The notes: generated by a model from the letters alone, not told the origin. A DNA stretch of 64,000 nt from Burkholderiales bacterium PBB6 (GCA_002255925.1 NKIH01000007.1:1-64000), one strand, 5' to 3'; shown: positions 1 to 11,332, numbered from the stretch's first letter. Translations and numbers: made by a program.

Positions 1-2083
<2,083 letters not shown>

Positions 2084-2311
2084 CTATAACTTTGACGTCC
2101 AATGCTTTAGACGCCGGTCAAGGACTGGTTACCAATCACCCACGCTAGAGTGATCAGTATTTTTGAGTATTCACGTTATGCCGTTCTTCATACCTCTTCT
2201 TTAAAGAGTTGAAGTTTGGTGACGCAATCATAGGTTGCCGACGGCACGGTGCACTGCAAGCCCTAGAGCCCACAATACTTTCCGCCGACAACACTGATTC
2301 GACTCTTTGAA

Positions 2312-2324
2312 TTGTTAAAGAACA
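2312..2324 (-). promoter_or_regulatory. boxA antitermination element in the rRNA spacer
   Basis: On the minus strand this reads GTTCTTTAACAAT, matching the core of the rRNA boxA (GCTCTTTAACA). BoxA in leader and spacer recruits the NusB/NusE antitermination complex, which keeps rRNA transcription processive. Its place between tRNA-Ala and 23S is the usual one. Confidence 0.7.
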
Positions 2325-2342
2325 ACAGCCTTCTATCGAAGA

Positions 2343-2380
2343 CAAACCCAAGATCCTGCTCTCGCAGAAGCTTGGGTTTG
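2343..2380 (-). other. Compound hairpin in the rRNA spacer (possible processing stem)
   Basis: Positions 2343-2352 (CAAACCCAAG) and 2371-2380 (CTTGGGTTTG) form a perfect 10 bp stem. Inside it, 2356-2359 and 2364-2367 form a 4 bp stem that gives a GAGA tetraloop on the transcribed strand. It lies 24 nt downstream of the tRNA-Ala CCA end. It may be a processing or structural element of the pre-rRNA; the role is inferred. Confidence 0.5.
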
Positions 2381-2403
2381 CACCCGACACGATAAGAAGT
2401 TAA

Positions 2404-2479
2404 TGGTGGAGGATGACGGGATCGAACCGACGACCCCCTGCTTGCAAAGCAGGTGCTCTCCCAGCTGAGCTAATCCCCC
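2404..2479 (-). tRNA. tRNA-Ala (anticodon TGC)
   Basis: The reverse complement is a 76 nt tRNA beginning GGGGGATTAGCTCAGCTGGG and ending with an encoded CCA. The anticodon loop reads CTTTGCAAG, giving anticodon TGC (Ala). D arm, anticodon stem and T arm (GGTTCGATCC) are intact. It lies in the 16S-23S spacer, the classical place for this tRNA. Confidence 0.97.
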
Positions 2480-2497
2480 ATTCTTCGCAGAACAAGT

Positions 2498-2574
2498 TGG
2501 TGGGTCTGGTTGGATTCGAACCAACGACCCCCGCCTTATCAAGACGGTGCTCTAACCGACTGAGCTACAGACCC
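2498..2574 (-). tRNA. tRNA-Ile (anticodon GAT)
   Basis: The reverse complement is a 77 nt tRNA starting GGGTCTGTAGCTCAGTCGGT and ending with an encoded CCA. The anticodon loop reads CTTGATAAG, giving anticodon GAT (Ile). Only 18 nt separate it from tRNA-Ala, so the pair is co-transcribed and cut from the rRNA precursor. Confidence 0.97.
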
Positions 2575-2737
2575 ACGCTTTCCTACTCGGGGCGCGTGTG
2601 CCTGGCTACTTTTCTGCGTCAGCCTGACTTGTTAGCGGCCATCTTGACGCTCACCAGGCTCACACTTTCACCAATTAACTACTGTTGTGTTTTTCACAGC
2701 CGATAAGTGTGGGCGCAAGAATTTGAGTGAATTTTCC

Positions 2738-4269
<1,532 letters not shown>

Positions 4270-4392
4270 ATCTTGAATTTCGCTCAAAGAATTGAAGTGA
4301 ACTTCACTTCCATGAGCATTTAAAGTCTTGCGACTCTGACATCTTGCGATGTCTGTCACTCGCCTTCAAACGCCCACGCTTATCGGCTGTTA

Positions 4393-4405
4393 CTTGTTAA
4401 AGAGC
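4393..4405 (-). promoter_or_regulatory. boxA antitermination element in the rRNA leader
   Basis: The minus strand reads AGCTCTTTAACAAGT across this site, an almost exact match to the boxA core GCTCTTTAACA. It lies about 125 nt upstream of the mature 16S 5' end and about 50 nt downstream of the promoter, which is normal for a leader boxA. Confidence 0.75.
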
Positions 4406-4455
4406 TTCGACTTTCGTCGTTTGCTGCAAGCATTTATTTGCAGCGAAGAGGCGAG

Positions 4456-4484
4456 ATTTTGACTGTTTTCTTAAACCGTGTCAA
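4456..4484 (-). promoter_or_regulatory. rRNA operon promoter (sigma70 type)
   Basis: On the minus strand TTGACA (4484-4479) is a perfect -35 element. It is separated by exactly 17 bp from CAAAAT (4461-4456), a 4/6 match to the -10 consensus. The following bases (CTCGCCTC) form the GC-rich discriminator typical of stringently controlled rRNA promoters. Transcription should start near 4448. Confidence 0.8.
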
Positions 4485-4671
4485 GCACTCAGCTTCTTTA
4501 TTTTTCGCAGCTACTTTCGTTTGCTGCGACAGGCTTGGTTTCTGGTTTTGCCACTTGCGGCTATCACCTCGACTTCGCCTGCCGCGCTGAAGACTTGGTT
4601 GTCATCAGCGCAGCCCACGACTATAGCGCGCTTTCAGCCCAGTGCGCAACTTTCTTGTGAAAGTTTTTCAA

Positions 4672-6435
4672 TCAGCGCTGCCGCATCAGGGCTGCGCAGG
4701 CATCTTGGGGCGCGTCCGCCTCCAGCACGGTGGGCAGGTAAGAGCTCAGCGCGCGTGCATCGCAGCGCAATACACGCTGCTTGATCGAGCTGACCTGCGC
4801 GGGATGCATCGACAGGCTGCGCAGGCCCATGGCAAGCAGCAGCTCAGTGAACGCGGGGTCGCCGGCCATTTCACCGCAGACACACACACCCTTGCCCAAT
4901 GCGTTGGCCTGGCTGATCGTCTGGGCGATCAAGTGCAGGACAGCCGGATGCCACGGGTCATACAGATGAGACACGGCCTCATCGGCGCGGTCGATCGCGA
5001 GCGTGTACTGGATCAGGTCATTCGTGCCGATGCTCACGAAGTCGAAATAGCGCAGGAGCGACGGCAACATCAGGGCGGCGGCCGGCACCTCGATCATCGC
5101 GCCCAATTCAACATCGGTGAATGGCACCCCACGCGCACGCAACTCCGCCTGGGCCCGATCAAGCGCCTGCCGGACCCGGTGGACCTCAGACAGATGCGCC
5201 ACCATCGGAATCAGGATGCGCACCTTGCCGAAGGCACTGGCCCGCAGGATGGCCCGCAGCTGCTGGCCGAACATCTCCGGCTCAGACAGGCTCCAGCGGA
5301 TCGCACGCAAGCCCAGCGCCGGGTTGAGCGTGTGTTCGTGCCGAAGTTCGTGCGCCGACATGCGCTCCAGCGGCTTGTCCGCACCAATGTCGACCGTCCG
5401 GATCGTGACCGGCAGCCCCTTCAAGGCTTCGACCACCTCCCGGTAGGCAATGAACTGCTCATCCTCGTCAGGCAGGTTGCCGCCCCGGTTCATGAACAGG
5501 AACTCGCTGCGGAACAGGCCCACCCCGACCGCACCTGCGTCGATGACAGCGCCAGCATCGCGGGGCATCTCGATATTGGCAAGCAACTCCACCGACTGGC
5601 CGTCGAGCGTCACGCTCGGCGTGTGCCGCAGGCGGTTGAGCCTAGCGCGCTCGACCTCGGACTGCCGCTGCCGGAACCGATATTCCTCAAGAATGATGGG
5701 CGAAGGGTTGACGATCAATACCCCCGCGTCGCCGTCGATGACCAGCCAGTCGTCCTGACGAACGATGCGGCTGGCCTCACGCGCACCGACCACCGCAGGA
5801 ATATCCATGCTGCGGGCCACGATGGCGGTGTGCGACGTGCGCCCACCCACGTCCGTCACAAAACCGGTGAAGACGCTGCGCTTGAACTGCAGCATGTCAG
5901 CAGGCGCAATGTCGTTGGCCACCAGGATGAGCGGATCTTCGCCCGCGAAATCACGCGGCACGCCGTGCACACCGGACGAAGCGAGTGGATCTGCCACCCG
6001 GGCCAGGGCCTTGAGGATGCGCTCGGCGACCTGCTCGAGGTCAGCCTTGCGCTCTCGCAGGTAGTCGTCCTCCATCTCGTCGAATTGCCGGGCCAGCACT
6101 TCCAGCTGGGCTGACATCGCCCATTCCGCGTTGTAGTGCCGCTCGATGATCCACTGCTTGGTGGCCTCGGCCAGCATCTCGTCGTGCAGCATCATCAGGT
6201 GCACGTCCAGCAGTGCCGCCAATTCGGCATGGCTCTCTTCAGAGACTTCGGCCTTCAGCGTGGTCAGCTCCGCAGCCACTTCGTCACGGGCATCACGCAG
6301 TCGCAGCACCTCGGACTCGACCTCGGAGGCGTCGACGAAATAGTGCGCCACGTCGACCCGGCTCGACGCCACGAGCACGGCGCGCCCGATGGCGACACCG
6401 CGAGACACCGGCAGACCAAAAACCTGAATGCTCAT
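4672..6435 (-). CDS. ptsI: Phosphoenolpyruvate-protein phosphotransferase (PTS enzyme I)
   Basis: Enzyme I takes phosphate from phosphoenolpyruvate onto a histidine and passes it to HPr in the cytoplasm. The 587 residues have the family's normal length. The N-terminal half carries GGRTSHTAIVARS with phosphorylatable His202. The C-terminal TIM-barrel half carries the active-site cysteine loop VCVCGEMAGD near 512. ATG 6435 is the start. HPr and an EIIA lie on the same strand upstream, but a plus-strand acyltransferase gene sits between ptsH and ptsI, so ptsI probably has its own promoter in the 129 bp gap shared with that gene. No sugar permease is visible, which fits the regulatory PTS common in betaproteobacteria. 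Confidence 0.96.
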   Translation of the reverse strand: MSIQVFGLPVSRGVAIGRAVLVASSRVDVAHYFVDASEVESEVLRLRDARDEVAAELTTLKAEVSEESHAELAALLDVHLMMLHDEMLAEATKQWIIERHYNAEWAMSAQLEVLARQFDEMEDDYLRERKADLEQVAERILKALARVADPLASSGVHGVPRDFAGEDPLILVANDIAPADMLQFKRSVFTGFVTDVGGRTSHTAIVARSMDIPAVVGAREASRIVRQDDWLVIDGDAGVLIVNPSPIILEEYRFRQRQSEVERARLNRLRHTPSVTLDGQSVELLANIEMPRDAGAVIDAGAVGVGLFRSEFLFMNRGGNLPDEDEQFIAYREVVEALKGLPVTIRTVDIGADKPLERMSAHELRHEHTLNPALGLRAIRWSLSEPEMFGQQLRAILRASAFGKVRILIPMVAHLSEVHRVRQALDRAQAELRARGVPFTDVELGAMIEVPAAALMLPSLLRYFDFVSIGTNDLIQYTLAIDRADEAVSHLYDPWHPAVLHLIAQTISQANALGKGVCVCGEMAGDPAFTELLLAMGLRSLSMHPAQVSSIKQRVLRCDARALSSYLPTVLEADAPQDACAALMRQR

Positions 6436-6564
6436 GCAAGGAATGTAGCAGCCCGCTGCGCGCGCCAGACCGGTGGAAACGCGCCATCACAAAAGGGTCA
6501 CGCAGGCGTCACAGGCCAGTCACCGGCGTGGCCAACCATGGCGTCATTCCGAACAGGAGGTCGC

Positions 6565-7416
6565 ATGAAAGAGCTACCCAATCCCACCCTGCCGCTGATC
6601 GGCATGCTGGATTTCCGCGCAGCCCGCCCCGCACTGGCGCCCCAGGCGGCGCCGGTGGCGAAGGCCGCTGCGGCCAACACCGACGGATTCGAAATCGTCT
6701 GGGCGCGTCACCTGGATGAAGTGCGCCAGGCGCAGCGCCTGCGCTACCAGGTCTTCGCTGAGGAAATGGGCGCCAGCCTGCCCAGCCTGCCGGGTGCGCC
6801 TGCCGGGCATGACGTGGACGTGTTCGACAACTTCTGCGAGCACCTGCTGGTGCGCACCCTGGCCACTGATGATGCGCCGGCTGCCGTGATCGGCACTTAC
6901 CGCGTCCTGACGCCGGGCGCCGCACGCCGGGCAGGCGGTTATTACAGCGACACCGAGTTCGACCTGACCCGCCTGCGCCCGCTGCGCGAGAGCATGGCCG
7001 AGCTGGGCCGCTCATGCGTGCATCCGGATCACCGCTCAGGCGGTGTGATCCTGTCGCTGTGGGGCGCGCTGGCCGGCTTCATGGCCGCCAACGGCCTGAA
7101 CAACATGATTGGTTGCGCCAGCGTGAGCATGCGCGACGGTGGCCACGTGGCCGCCAGCCTGTGGGAGCAGCTCCGGAACAGCCACATGGCCAGCCCGGAG
7201 CACCATGTGCGCCCGCGCCTGCCGCTGCCGGTGGAAGAGCTCAACCACGGCCTGCAGGTCGAAGCGCCTCCATTGATCAAGGGCTACCTGCGCTGCGGCG
7301 CCAAGGTGCTTGGCGCGCCAGCCTGGGATCCTGATTTCAATACGGCCGACCTGCCGATGCTGATGCGTCTGGCCGATCTGCCTGCCCGCTATCGCCGACA
7401 CTTCCTCGGGCACTGA
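6565..7416 (+). CDS. OlsB-like N-acyltransferase (acyl-ACP dependent, GNAT fold)
   Basis: The 283-residue protein resembles ornithine N-acyltransferase OlsB and related hemolysin-like acyltransferases, which attach a 3-hydroxy fatty acid from acyl-ACP to an amino acid to give the lyso form of ornithine lipids. Supporting stretches are RLRYQVFAEEMG near 58, the VIGTYRVLTP strand near 112, the AELGRSCVHPDHR loop near 148 and PPLIKGYLRCGAKVLG near 234. ATG 6565 is chosen because AGGAGG lies at 6555-6560; an upstream extension in the same frame would be antisense to ptsI. No olsA partner is adjacent, so the amino-acid substrate is inferred. It diverges from ptsI and converges on ptsH. Confidence 0.75.
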   Translation: MKELPNPTLPLIGMLDFRAARPALAPQAAPVAKAAAANTDGFEIVWARHLDEVRQAQRLRYQVFAEEMGASLPSLPGAPAGHDVDVFDNFCEHLLVRTLATDDAPAAVIGTYRVLTPGAARRAGGYYSDTEFDLTRLRPLRESMAELGRSCVHPDHRSGGVILSLWGALAGFMAANGLNNMIGCASVSMRDGGHVAASLWEQLRNSHMASPEHHVRPRLPLPVEELNHGLQVEAPPLIKGYLRCGAKVLGAPAWDPDFNTADLPMLMRLADLPARYRRHFLGH

Positions 7417-7428
7417 TCAGCGCCCGGG

Positions 7429-7461
7429 GTTCGGCGAGGGGTTCACTGCCCTTCGCCGAAC
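7429..7461. terminator. Hairpin at the convergent ends of the acyltransferase gene and ptsH
   Basis: GTTCGGCGA (7429-7437) pairs perfectly with TCGCCGAAC (7453-7461), extended by further G-C and G-U pairs around a short loop. The ptsH stop codon (7443-7445) lies in the loop, so the last ptsH codons form one arm. It could stop transcription from both sides, but there is no U tract on either strand. Confidence 0.4.
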
Positions 7462-7712
7462 TTGTCGTTGACGAGCGCCGTGATCTGCGCCTGGGCCGCG
7501 TCCTCATCGGGGCCGTCGGTCTCCAGTTCGACTTCGGCGCCCAGGCCGGCCGCCAGCATCATGACGCCCATGATGCTCTTGGCATTCACGCGGCGGCCGC
7601 TGCGGCTCATGAAGACCTCGCACTTGAAACTGCCAGCCAGCTTGGTCAGCTTGGCGGATGCACGGGCATGCAGCCCAAGCTTATTGCTGATGGTGAGCGT
7701 GGTCTTGATCAT
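7443..7712 (-). CDS. ptsH: Phosphocarrier protein HPr
   Basis: HPr accepts phosphate from enzyme I on a histidine and donates it to EIIA proteins. The 89-residue sequence has His15 in KLGLHARASAKL and the regulatory serine at position 46 in NAKSIMGVMML, both at canonical positions. ATG 7712 lies inside the 3' end of the EIIA gene (32 bp overlap). Bases upstream of this start are pyrimidine-rich with no Shine-Dalgarno, so translation is probably coupled to the upstream gene. Ser46 suggests possible control by an HPr kinase, which is not visible here. Confidence 0.96.
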   Translation of the reverse strand: MIKTTLTISNKLGLHARASAKLTKLAGSFKCEVFMSRSGRRVNAKSIMGVMMLAAGLGAEVELETDGPDEDAAQAQITALVNDKFGEGQ

Positions 7713-8130
7713 GGGCAGAGGAAGAAAGCTTTTGATTTTGTGGCCGCTGGGCGGCCCCTTGCATCACTCCCTGTGATCCGCCAGCCACCGCGCGGGCGAC
7801 CAAAGACTCCAAGGGTTCGTGAACATAGGCGAGTGCTCGCCAGAGCATCGGGACATTGACGCCAGCCACCAGGCGCACGTCCTGACCGTCCACCAGCCGT
7901 TGCGCCACATTGCAGGGCGTTGCACCGAACACATCACAAAGCACCAGCGCTTGCGGGTCTTTGACCGTGGCCAGCAGGGCACGCCCCTGGCGCTCGACCT
8001 CTTCAGGCGCGGCATCTGCCGGCACATCCAGCGCGGCCACGCGGCCGATGGCGTCCGGGAAGACATGCGCAGCCACGTCGCGCAGCGCGGAGGCCAGCGG
8101 GGCATGGGCAATGATGAGCAAACCAGGCAT
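7681..8130 (-). CDS. PTS EIIA component, mannose/fructose (EIIA-Man) family
   Basis: The 149-residue protein has the EIIA-Man fold: an N-terminal strand followed by the phosphorylatable histidine (GLLIIAHAPLASAL, His9) and a second conserved segment LVLCDVFGATPCNVA near 80. It should receive phosphate from HPr. With no EIIB, EIIC or EIID gene nearby it is likely a regulatory output of the PTS. The C-terminal tail of about 20 residues is His/Gln-rich and is encoded partly within the ptsH start. It is the first gene of the EIIA-ptsH unit; ATG 8130. Confidence 0.88.
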   Translation of the reverse strand: MPGLLIIAHAPLASALRDVAAHVFPDAIGRVAALDVPADAAPEEVERQGRALLATVKDPQALVLCDVFGATPCNVAQRLVDGQDVRLVAGVNVPMLWRALAYVHEPLESLVARAVAGGSQGVMQGAAQRPQNQKLSSSAHDQDHAHHQQ

Positions 8131-8216
8131 GAACTATGGGGAGCAGACTGCAAACGCTCCAAACCAGCGGAGAGCCATTATCAGCCCGCGTACGCTGGCG
8201 CGGGCACGCAGGCCCT

Positions 8217-8756
8217 TCACGGTTGAAAACGCAACGCTTCCTCGAAAGGCGCCCAGGCGCTGGCGGTGTTCTCACCCTCCGGACCAAGCACCATGGCCTG
8301 CACCACCCAGGTGCCGCGGGCGGCCAGCCGAAGCAAGACCTGCTTGCGCTGTCCATCGGGCCACGGTCCTGTCCAGGTCCAGCGCCCGGCCCCGGGCTGG
8401 GGTGTCATGCCCGGCCATGCCGGCGCGTTCGTGTCGGCAACCGGCTCACCGCGCAACTTGCCCAAGGCACTGTCGCGCAGGTCATGCAGGGCTGCGTCCA
8501 CCTTGGCAGGGTCCTTCATGTCGGCGGCGCTCACGGCAAACAAGGTGCCGTTCACCTCGCAGACATGCAACTCCATCGCGACCGTAGAACCCGCTACCTG
8601 GAGTGAGCGCTCATGGTGATCAGGGCGGCACGGCATGCCAAATCGCAAACCCGGGCCCGAAAGCGTCAACTCCCGCCAGTTCAGGTTGGGCGCGCACGCC
8701 GCCAGGCCGGTGACAAGCAGGAAACAAGACCAGAGGGTCAGCAGATGTGCGCGCAT
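8217..8756 (-). CDS. Putative lipoprotein of unknown function
   Basis: The 179-residue product starts with a lipoprotein signal (LLTLWSCFLLVTGLAAC) in which the lipobox LAAC places the lipid-modified cysteine near 21. The mature part has conserved-looking segments GMPCRPDHHERSL and ELHVCEVNGTLFAVSAADM, with two further cysteines that could form a disulfide. I do not recognise a functional family. It reads away from the divergent pseudo-kinase gene at 8934; the 177 bp between them must hold both promoters. Confidence 0.7.
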   Translation of the reverse strand: MRAHLLTLWSCFLLVTGLAACAPNLNWRELTLSGPGLRFGMPCRPDHHERSLQVAGSTVAMELHVCEVNGTLFAVSAADMKDPAKVDAALHDLRDSALGKLRGEPVADTNAPAWPGMTPQPGAGRWTWTGPWPDGQRKQVLLRLAARGTWVVQAMVLGPEGENTASAWAPFEEALRFQP

Positions 8757-8933
8757 GGCCCATTATCAGGGCCTCATTCAGGGGATTCACGCGCGCACGG
8801 TTCACACCGAACATGGCTCCCTTTTTGCTTGCCCGCCGTGCATGCATGCGCTCTGCTGCACCGGCTTTTTGCCGCCCCGCCGTTTGTGACAACATCAATG
8901 TGTCGCGAACGGGACAGCTGCCCGCGCATTGTC

Positions 8934-10079
8934 ATGAACGCCCCCGACCGGTTTACCTCGCCCATGCAGTCACCCTCCTCCGCCCCGTCCACCGCCAATG
9001 ACGACCATTGGCGCGAGTTGATCAGCCAGATCGGCAGTGACGTCGGTATTGCGCTGTCGAGCGCCATGGAGCGCGTCACGGTGCTGGCCACCACGGGCAA
9101 GATCGACCGCGTCGGCTTGCGCGCACTGCGCGACGAAATCGAACACGCCCGCCGCGTCGGCATGATCGGCCAGCAGCTGGCGCGCTTCGCCTCGGGCCGC
9201 ATCCGCCAGTCGCCCGAGCAGGTCAATCTCACGCAGATGACGCGCGATGTGCTGGTGCAGCGCGGGCGCGAGGCCACGGCCAAGGGCCTGGAATTGCGCC
9301 AATCGATGCGCCCGGCCGACGTGATCGTGGATGCAACGCTGCTGCATGCGCTGCTGCAAGCCGTGGTGGACTGGGTGCTGGAACATGCCCGCGGCACCAT
9401 CGAGTTCCGCCTGGACATCCGCCCCTGGCCGCCGCATGCGCGGCTGACCTGCCAGTTTGGCCATCAGCCGCCCGATGCGGCCATTCCGGATGTGGTGGCG
9501 GCCAGCGACAAGGTGCCGTCGCTGGACTCGATGTCCTGGCGGCTGGTGCAGCAGATTGCCTGGACGCTGCAGCTGGTGATCGAGCGCCAGGACAGCGCCA
9601 ACGCCAGCACGCTGTCGCTGGAATTCCCGCGCACGGTCAGCGAACAGATTGAAGGCGTCACGGCCGTTGAAATCGACCAGGGGTTCGGCGTGTCCGACAA
9701 CTCCAAGCCGTTGGCGGGCAGCCATGTGCTGGTGGTGGCTTCGCGCCGCGACACCCGCAACGAGATCCGGGAAGCAACCCGCCACATGGGTTTGCTGGTC
9801 GACTTCGTCAGCTCGGTGGAAGAAGCCGAAGAGTTCTGCCGCGACGCCCTGCCACACGCCATCGTGTACGAATCAGGCCTGAGCGGCGACCGTTTCGAGA
9901 AGCTGCGCACGGGCATCCGCGCTGAAATGCCGACCTTCGTGTTCATCGAGATCACGGAAGAGGGCAAGCAGTTCGAGTTGTCGGACGAGGGCGAGCAACG
10001 TCAGGCCGTGGTGGGCCGCGAAGCCGTGATGGTCTCGCTGCCCTCGGCGCTGATCTTCGAGCTGTCGCGCACCTTGTAA
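8934..10079 (+). CDS. Degenerate histidine kinase-like protein with pseudo-receiver domain
   Basis: The 381-residue protein has a helical DHp-like segment (about 30-95), a HATPase-like segment (about 105-215) and a receiver-like domain (about 255-381). Catalytic features are missing. The helical part has no phospho-accepting H-box. The N-box region reads LLHALLQAVVDWVLEHA, without the Mg-binding asparagine, and the glycine boxes are replaced (SMSWRLVQQIA). In the receiver, the usual acidic pair after the first strand is AS (HVLVVASRRD), and the phospho-accepting Asp is Glu in HAIVYESGLSG. It is probably a binding or scaffold protein. ATG 8934 is chosen because upstream sequence in this frame is antisense to the lipoprotein gene. 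Confidence 0.7.
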   Translation: MNAPDRFTSPMQSPSSAPSTANDDHWRELISQIGSDVGIALSSAMERVTVLATTGKIDRVGLRALRDEIEHARRVGMIGQQLARFASGRIRQSPEQVNLTQMTRDVLVQRGREATAKGLELRQSMRPADVIVDATLLHALLQAVVDWVLEHARGTIEFRLDIRPWPPHARLTCQFGHQPPDAAIPDVVAASDKVPSLDSMSWRLVQQIAWTLQLVIERQDSANASTLSLEFPRTVSEQIEGVTAVEIDQGFGVSDNSKPLAGSHVLVVASRRDTRNEIREATRHMGLLVDFVSSVEEAEEFCRDALPHAIVYESGLSGDRFEKLRTGIRAEMPTFVFIEITEEGKQFELSDEGEQRQAVVGREAVMVSLPSALIFELSRTL

Positions 10080-10094
10080 CGAAGCGAGGGGCAC

Positions 10095-10113
10095 GGGCCG
10101 CATCACGCGGCCC
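10095..10113. terminator. Hairpin between convergent genes (possible bidirectional terminator)
   Basis: GGGCCGC (10095-10101) and GCGGCCC (10107-10113) form a perfect 7 bp GC stem with loop ATCAC in the 46 bp gap between two convergent stop codons. There is no T run, so intrinsic termination would be weak; the position is the main argument. Confidence 0.45.
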
Positions 10114-10125
10114 GCCCTGTCGCGG

Positions 10126-10809
10126 TCAGCGGCCAAACACCTTCTTGAGGATGTCGCTGCCGGTGCCCACCGGGTCCTGGCGAATCTTCTTCTCTTCCTC
10201 GCCAATCATCAGGTAGAGCCCGTCCAGCGCCTTCCGGGTGACATACGCCTGGATGTTGCTGTCTTCCTGCTTGACCAGCCCCATGCCGGCGGCCTTGCCA
10301 GCCAGGGCGTTGTACTTGTCGGCGAGTGACACCTGCTCCGTTGCCCGGGTGACGATGGGCAGGAACTTGGTGCCCAGCGGCGCGCGGGTCTTGCCGGCAA
10401 AGAAGTCGGTGACCGAGGTCTCGCCGCCCTGCACCACCTTCACGGCGTCCTGCACCGACATGCCCTTCACGGCGGCCACCAGCAGCGAGCGCGCTTCCGG
10501 CACGGCCGCCTCTGCGGCGCGGTTCATGGCCGTCACCAGCTCGTCGACCTTCTTCTGCTGCCCGGTGAACTTGGCCAGCTTGGCGGCCTCATTCAAGAAA
10601 CCGGGCAAGGGGATGCGAACTTTTGGATTGCCGAGGAATCCATCGCTCTGGCCAAGCAAACTCACGGCCGCCTCTGCGCCGCGCTCCAGCGCCGTCTTCA
10701 CGCCCAGCGAGGCGTCAGACTGGCTGAGCAAGCCGGCCTGGGCCTGTGAATGCCAAGCCCCGAGCACCAGCATGCCCGGCACCATCGTCGTAAACTGTCT
10801 TCGCAACAT
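10126..10809 (-). CDS. DUF4197 family exported protein
   Basis: The 227-residue product has an N-terminal export signal (MLRRQFTTMVPGMLVLGAWHSQAQA) followed by the pattern of DUF4197 proteins: QSDASLGVKTALERGAEAAV, FLGNPKVRIPLPGFL, and a C-terminal ALDGLYLMIGEEEKKIRQDP segment ending in ILKKVFGR. The function of the family is not known to me; members are periplasmic in many proteobacteria. The start at 10809 is supported by AGGA in the preceding bases. It diverges from the thioredoxin-like lipoprotein gene with only 13 bp between the two start codons. Confidence 0.85.
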   Translation of the reverse strand: MLRRQFTTMVPGMLVLGAWHSQAQAGLLSQSDASLGVKTALERGAEAAVSLLGQSDGFLGNPKVRIPLPGFLNEAAKLAKFTGQQKKVDELVTAMNRAAEAAVPEARSLLVAAVKGMSVQDAVKVVQGGETSVTDFFAGKTRAPLGTKFLPIVTRATEQVSLADKYNALAGKAAGMGLVKQEDSNIQAYVTRKALDGLYLMIGEEEKKIRQDPVGTGSDILKKVFGR

Positions 10810-10822
10810 TTCTGAATCCTCC

Positions 10823-11332
10823 ATGCAACGTCGCCGCCATCTTGCTCTGAGCGCCAGCCTGCTGGCAACCGCCACCTTGGGGCCGCTGCTGCTCTCAGGC
10901 TGCGCCAAACGCGAAAGCGCGCCAGATGTCGCCTGGACGTTGCTCGACGGCAGCAAGGGACAGATGTCCGCGCAGCGCGGCAAGGTGATGCTGGTGAACT
11001 TCTGGGCCACCAGCTGCACGACCTGCGTGAAGGAGATGCCGGAGATCATGGCCACGCACCAGAAATTCAAGGCGCAAGGCTTTGACACGCTGGCCGTGGC
11101 GATGAGCTACGACCCACCGGCCTATGTCGACAATTTCGCCAAGTCGCGCCAGCTGCCCTTCGGTGTGGCCATCGACAACACGGGTGTCATCGCCAAGGCT
11201 TTTGGCGACATCCGCCTGACGCCGACCACCTTCCTGGTGGACAAGCGCGGCAAGATCGTCAAGAAGTTCGTTGGTGAGCCCGACTTCGCCGACCTGCACA
11301 CGCTGATCGGCGAGTTGCTCACAGAGGCCTGA
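10823..11332 (+). CDS. TlpA-like thioredoxin-fold lipoprotein (thiol-disulfide oxidoreductase)
   Basis: The 169-residue product carries a lipoprotein signal (LLATATLGPLLLSGC) with the lipid cysteine near 27, then a TlpA/ResA-type thioredoxin domain. The active site is WATSCTTCVKEMP with CxxC near 67-70. The cis-proline region is RLTPTTFLVDKRG near 133. Such proteins reduce disulfides in the periplasm, often for cytochrome c maturation or copper-site assembly; the substrate here is unknown. ATG 10823 has no clear Shine-Dalgarno, since the preceding bases are the complement of the divergent gene's ribosome site. Confidence 0.88.
   Translation: MQRRRHLALSASLLATATLGPLLLSGCAKRESAPDVAWTLLDGSKGQMSAQRGKVMLVNFWATSCTTCVKEMPEIMATHQKFKAQGFDTLAVAMSYDPPAYVDNFAKSRQLPFGVAIDNTGVIAKAFGDIRLTPTTFLVDKRGKIVKKFVGEPDFADLHTLIGELLTEA

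Larger units (their letters stand above)
2084..2403 (-). other. 16S-23S internal transcribed spacer, tRNA-Ala to 23S part
   Basis: This 320 bp spacer holds no gene. It contains a boxA-like antitermination element and, next to tRNA-Ala, a long perfect hairpin; both are listed separately. The sequence is otherwise moderately AT-rich, as is usual for rRNA spacers. Confidence 0.85.
4270..4671 (-). other. rRNA leader and promoter region; no gene
   Basis: About 400 bp separate the 16S gene from the ptsI stop codon and hold no credible gene. The minus strand contains the operon promoter and the leader boxA, listed separately. A short inverted repeat at 4647-4668 is followed by a T run only on the plus strand, so it is not a convincing ptsI terminator. 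Confidence 0.8.

Noticed and set aside
4647-4668. AACTTTC-TTGT-GAAAGTT hairpin followed by TTTTC, considered as a ptsI terminator.
   Set aside because: The T run follows only on the plus strand, while ptsI is transcribed on the minus strand, where the hairpin is followed by GCGCAC.
4642-6114. A plus-strand open frame of 490 codons opposite ptsI.
   Set aside because: The minus strand encodes full-length enzyme I with its active-site His and Cys, so the plus frame is spurious.
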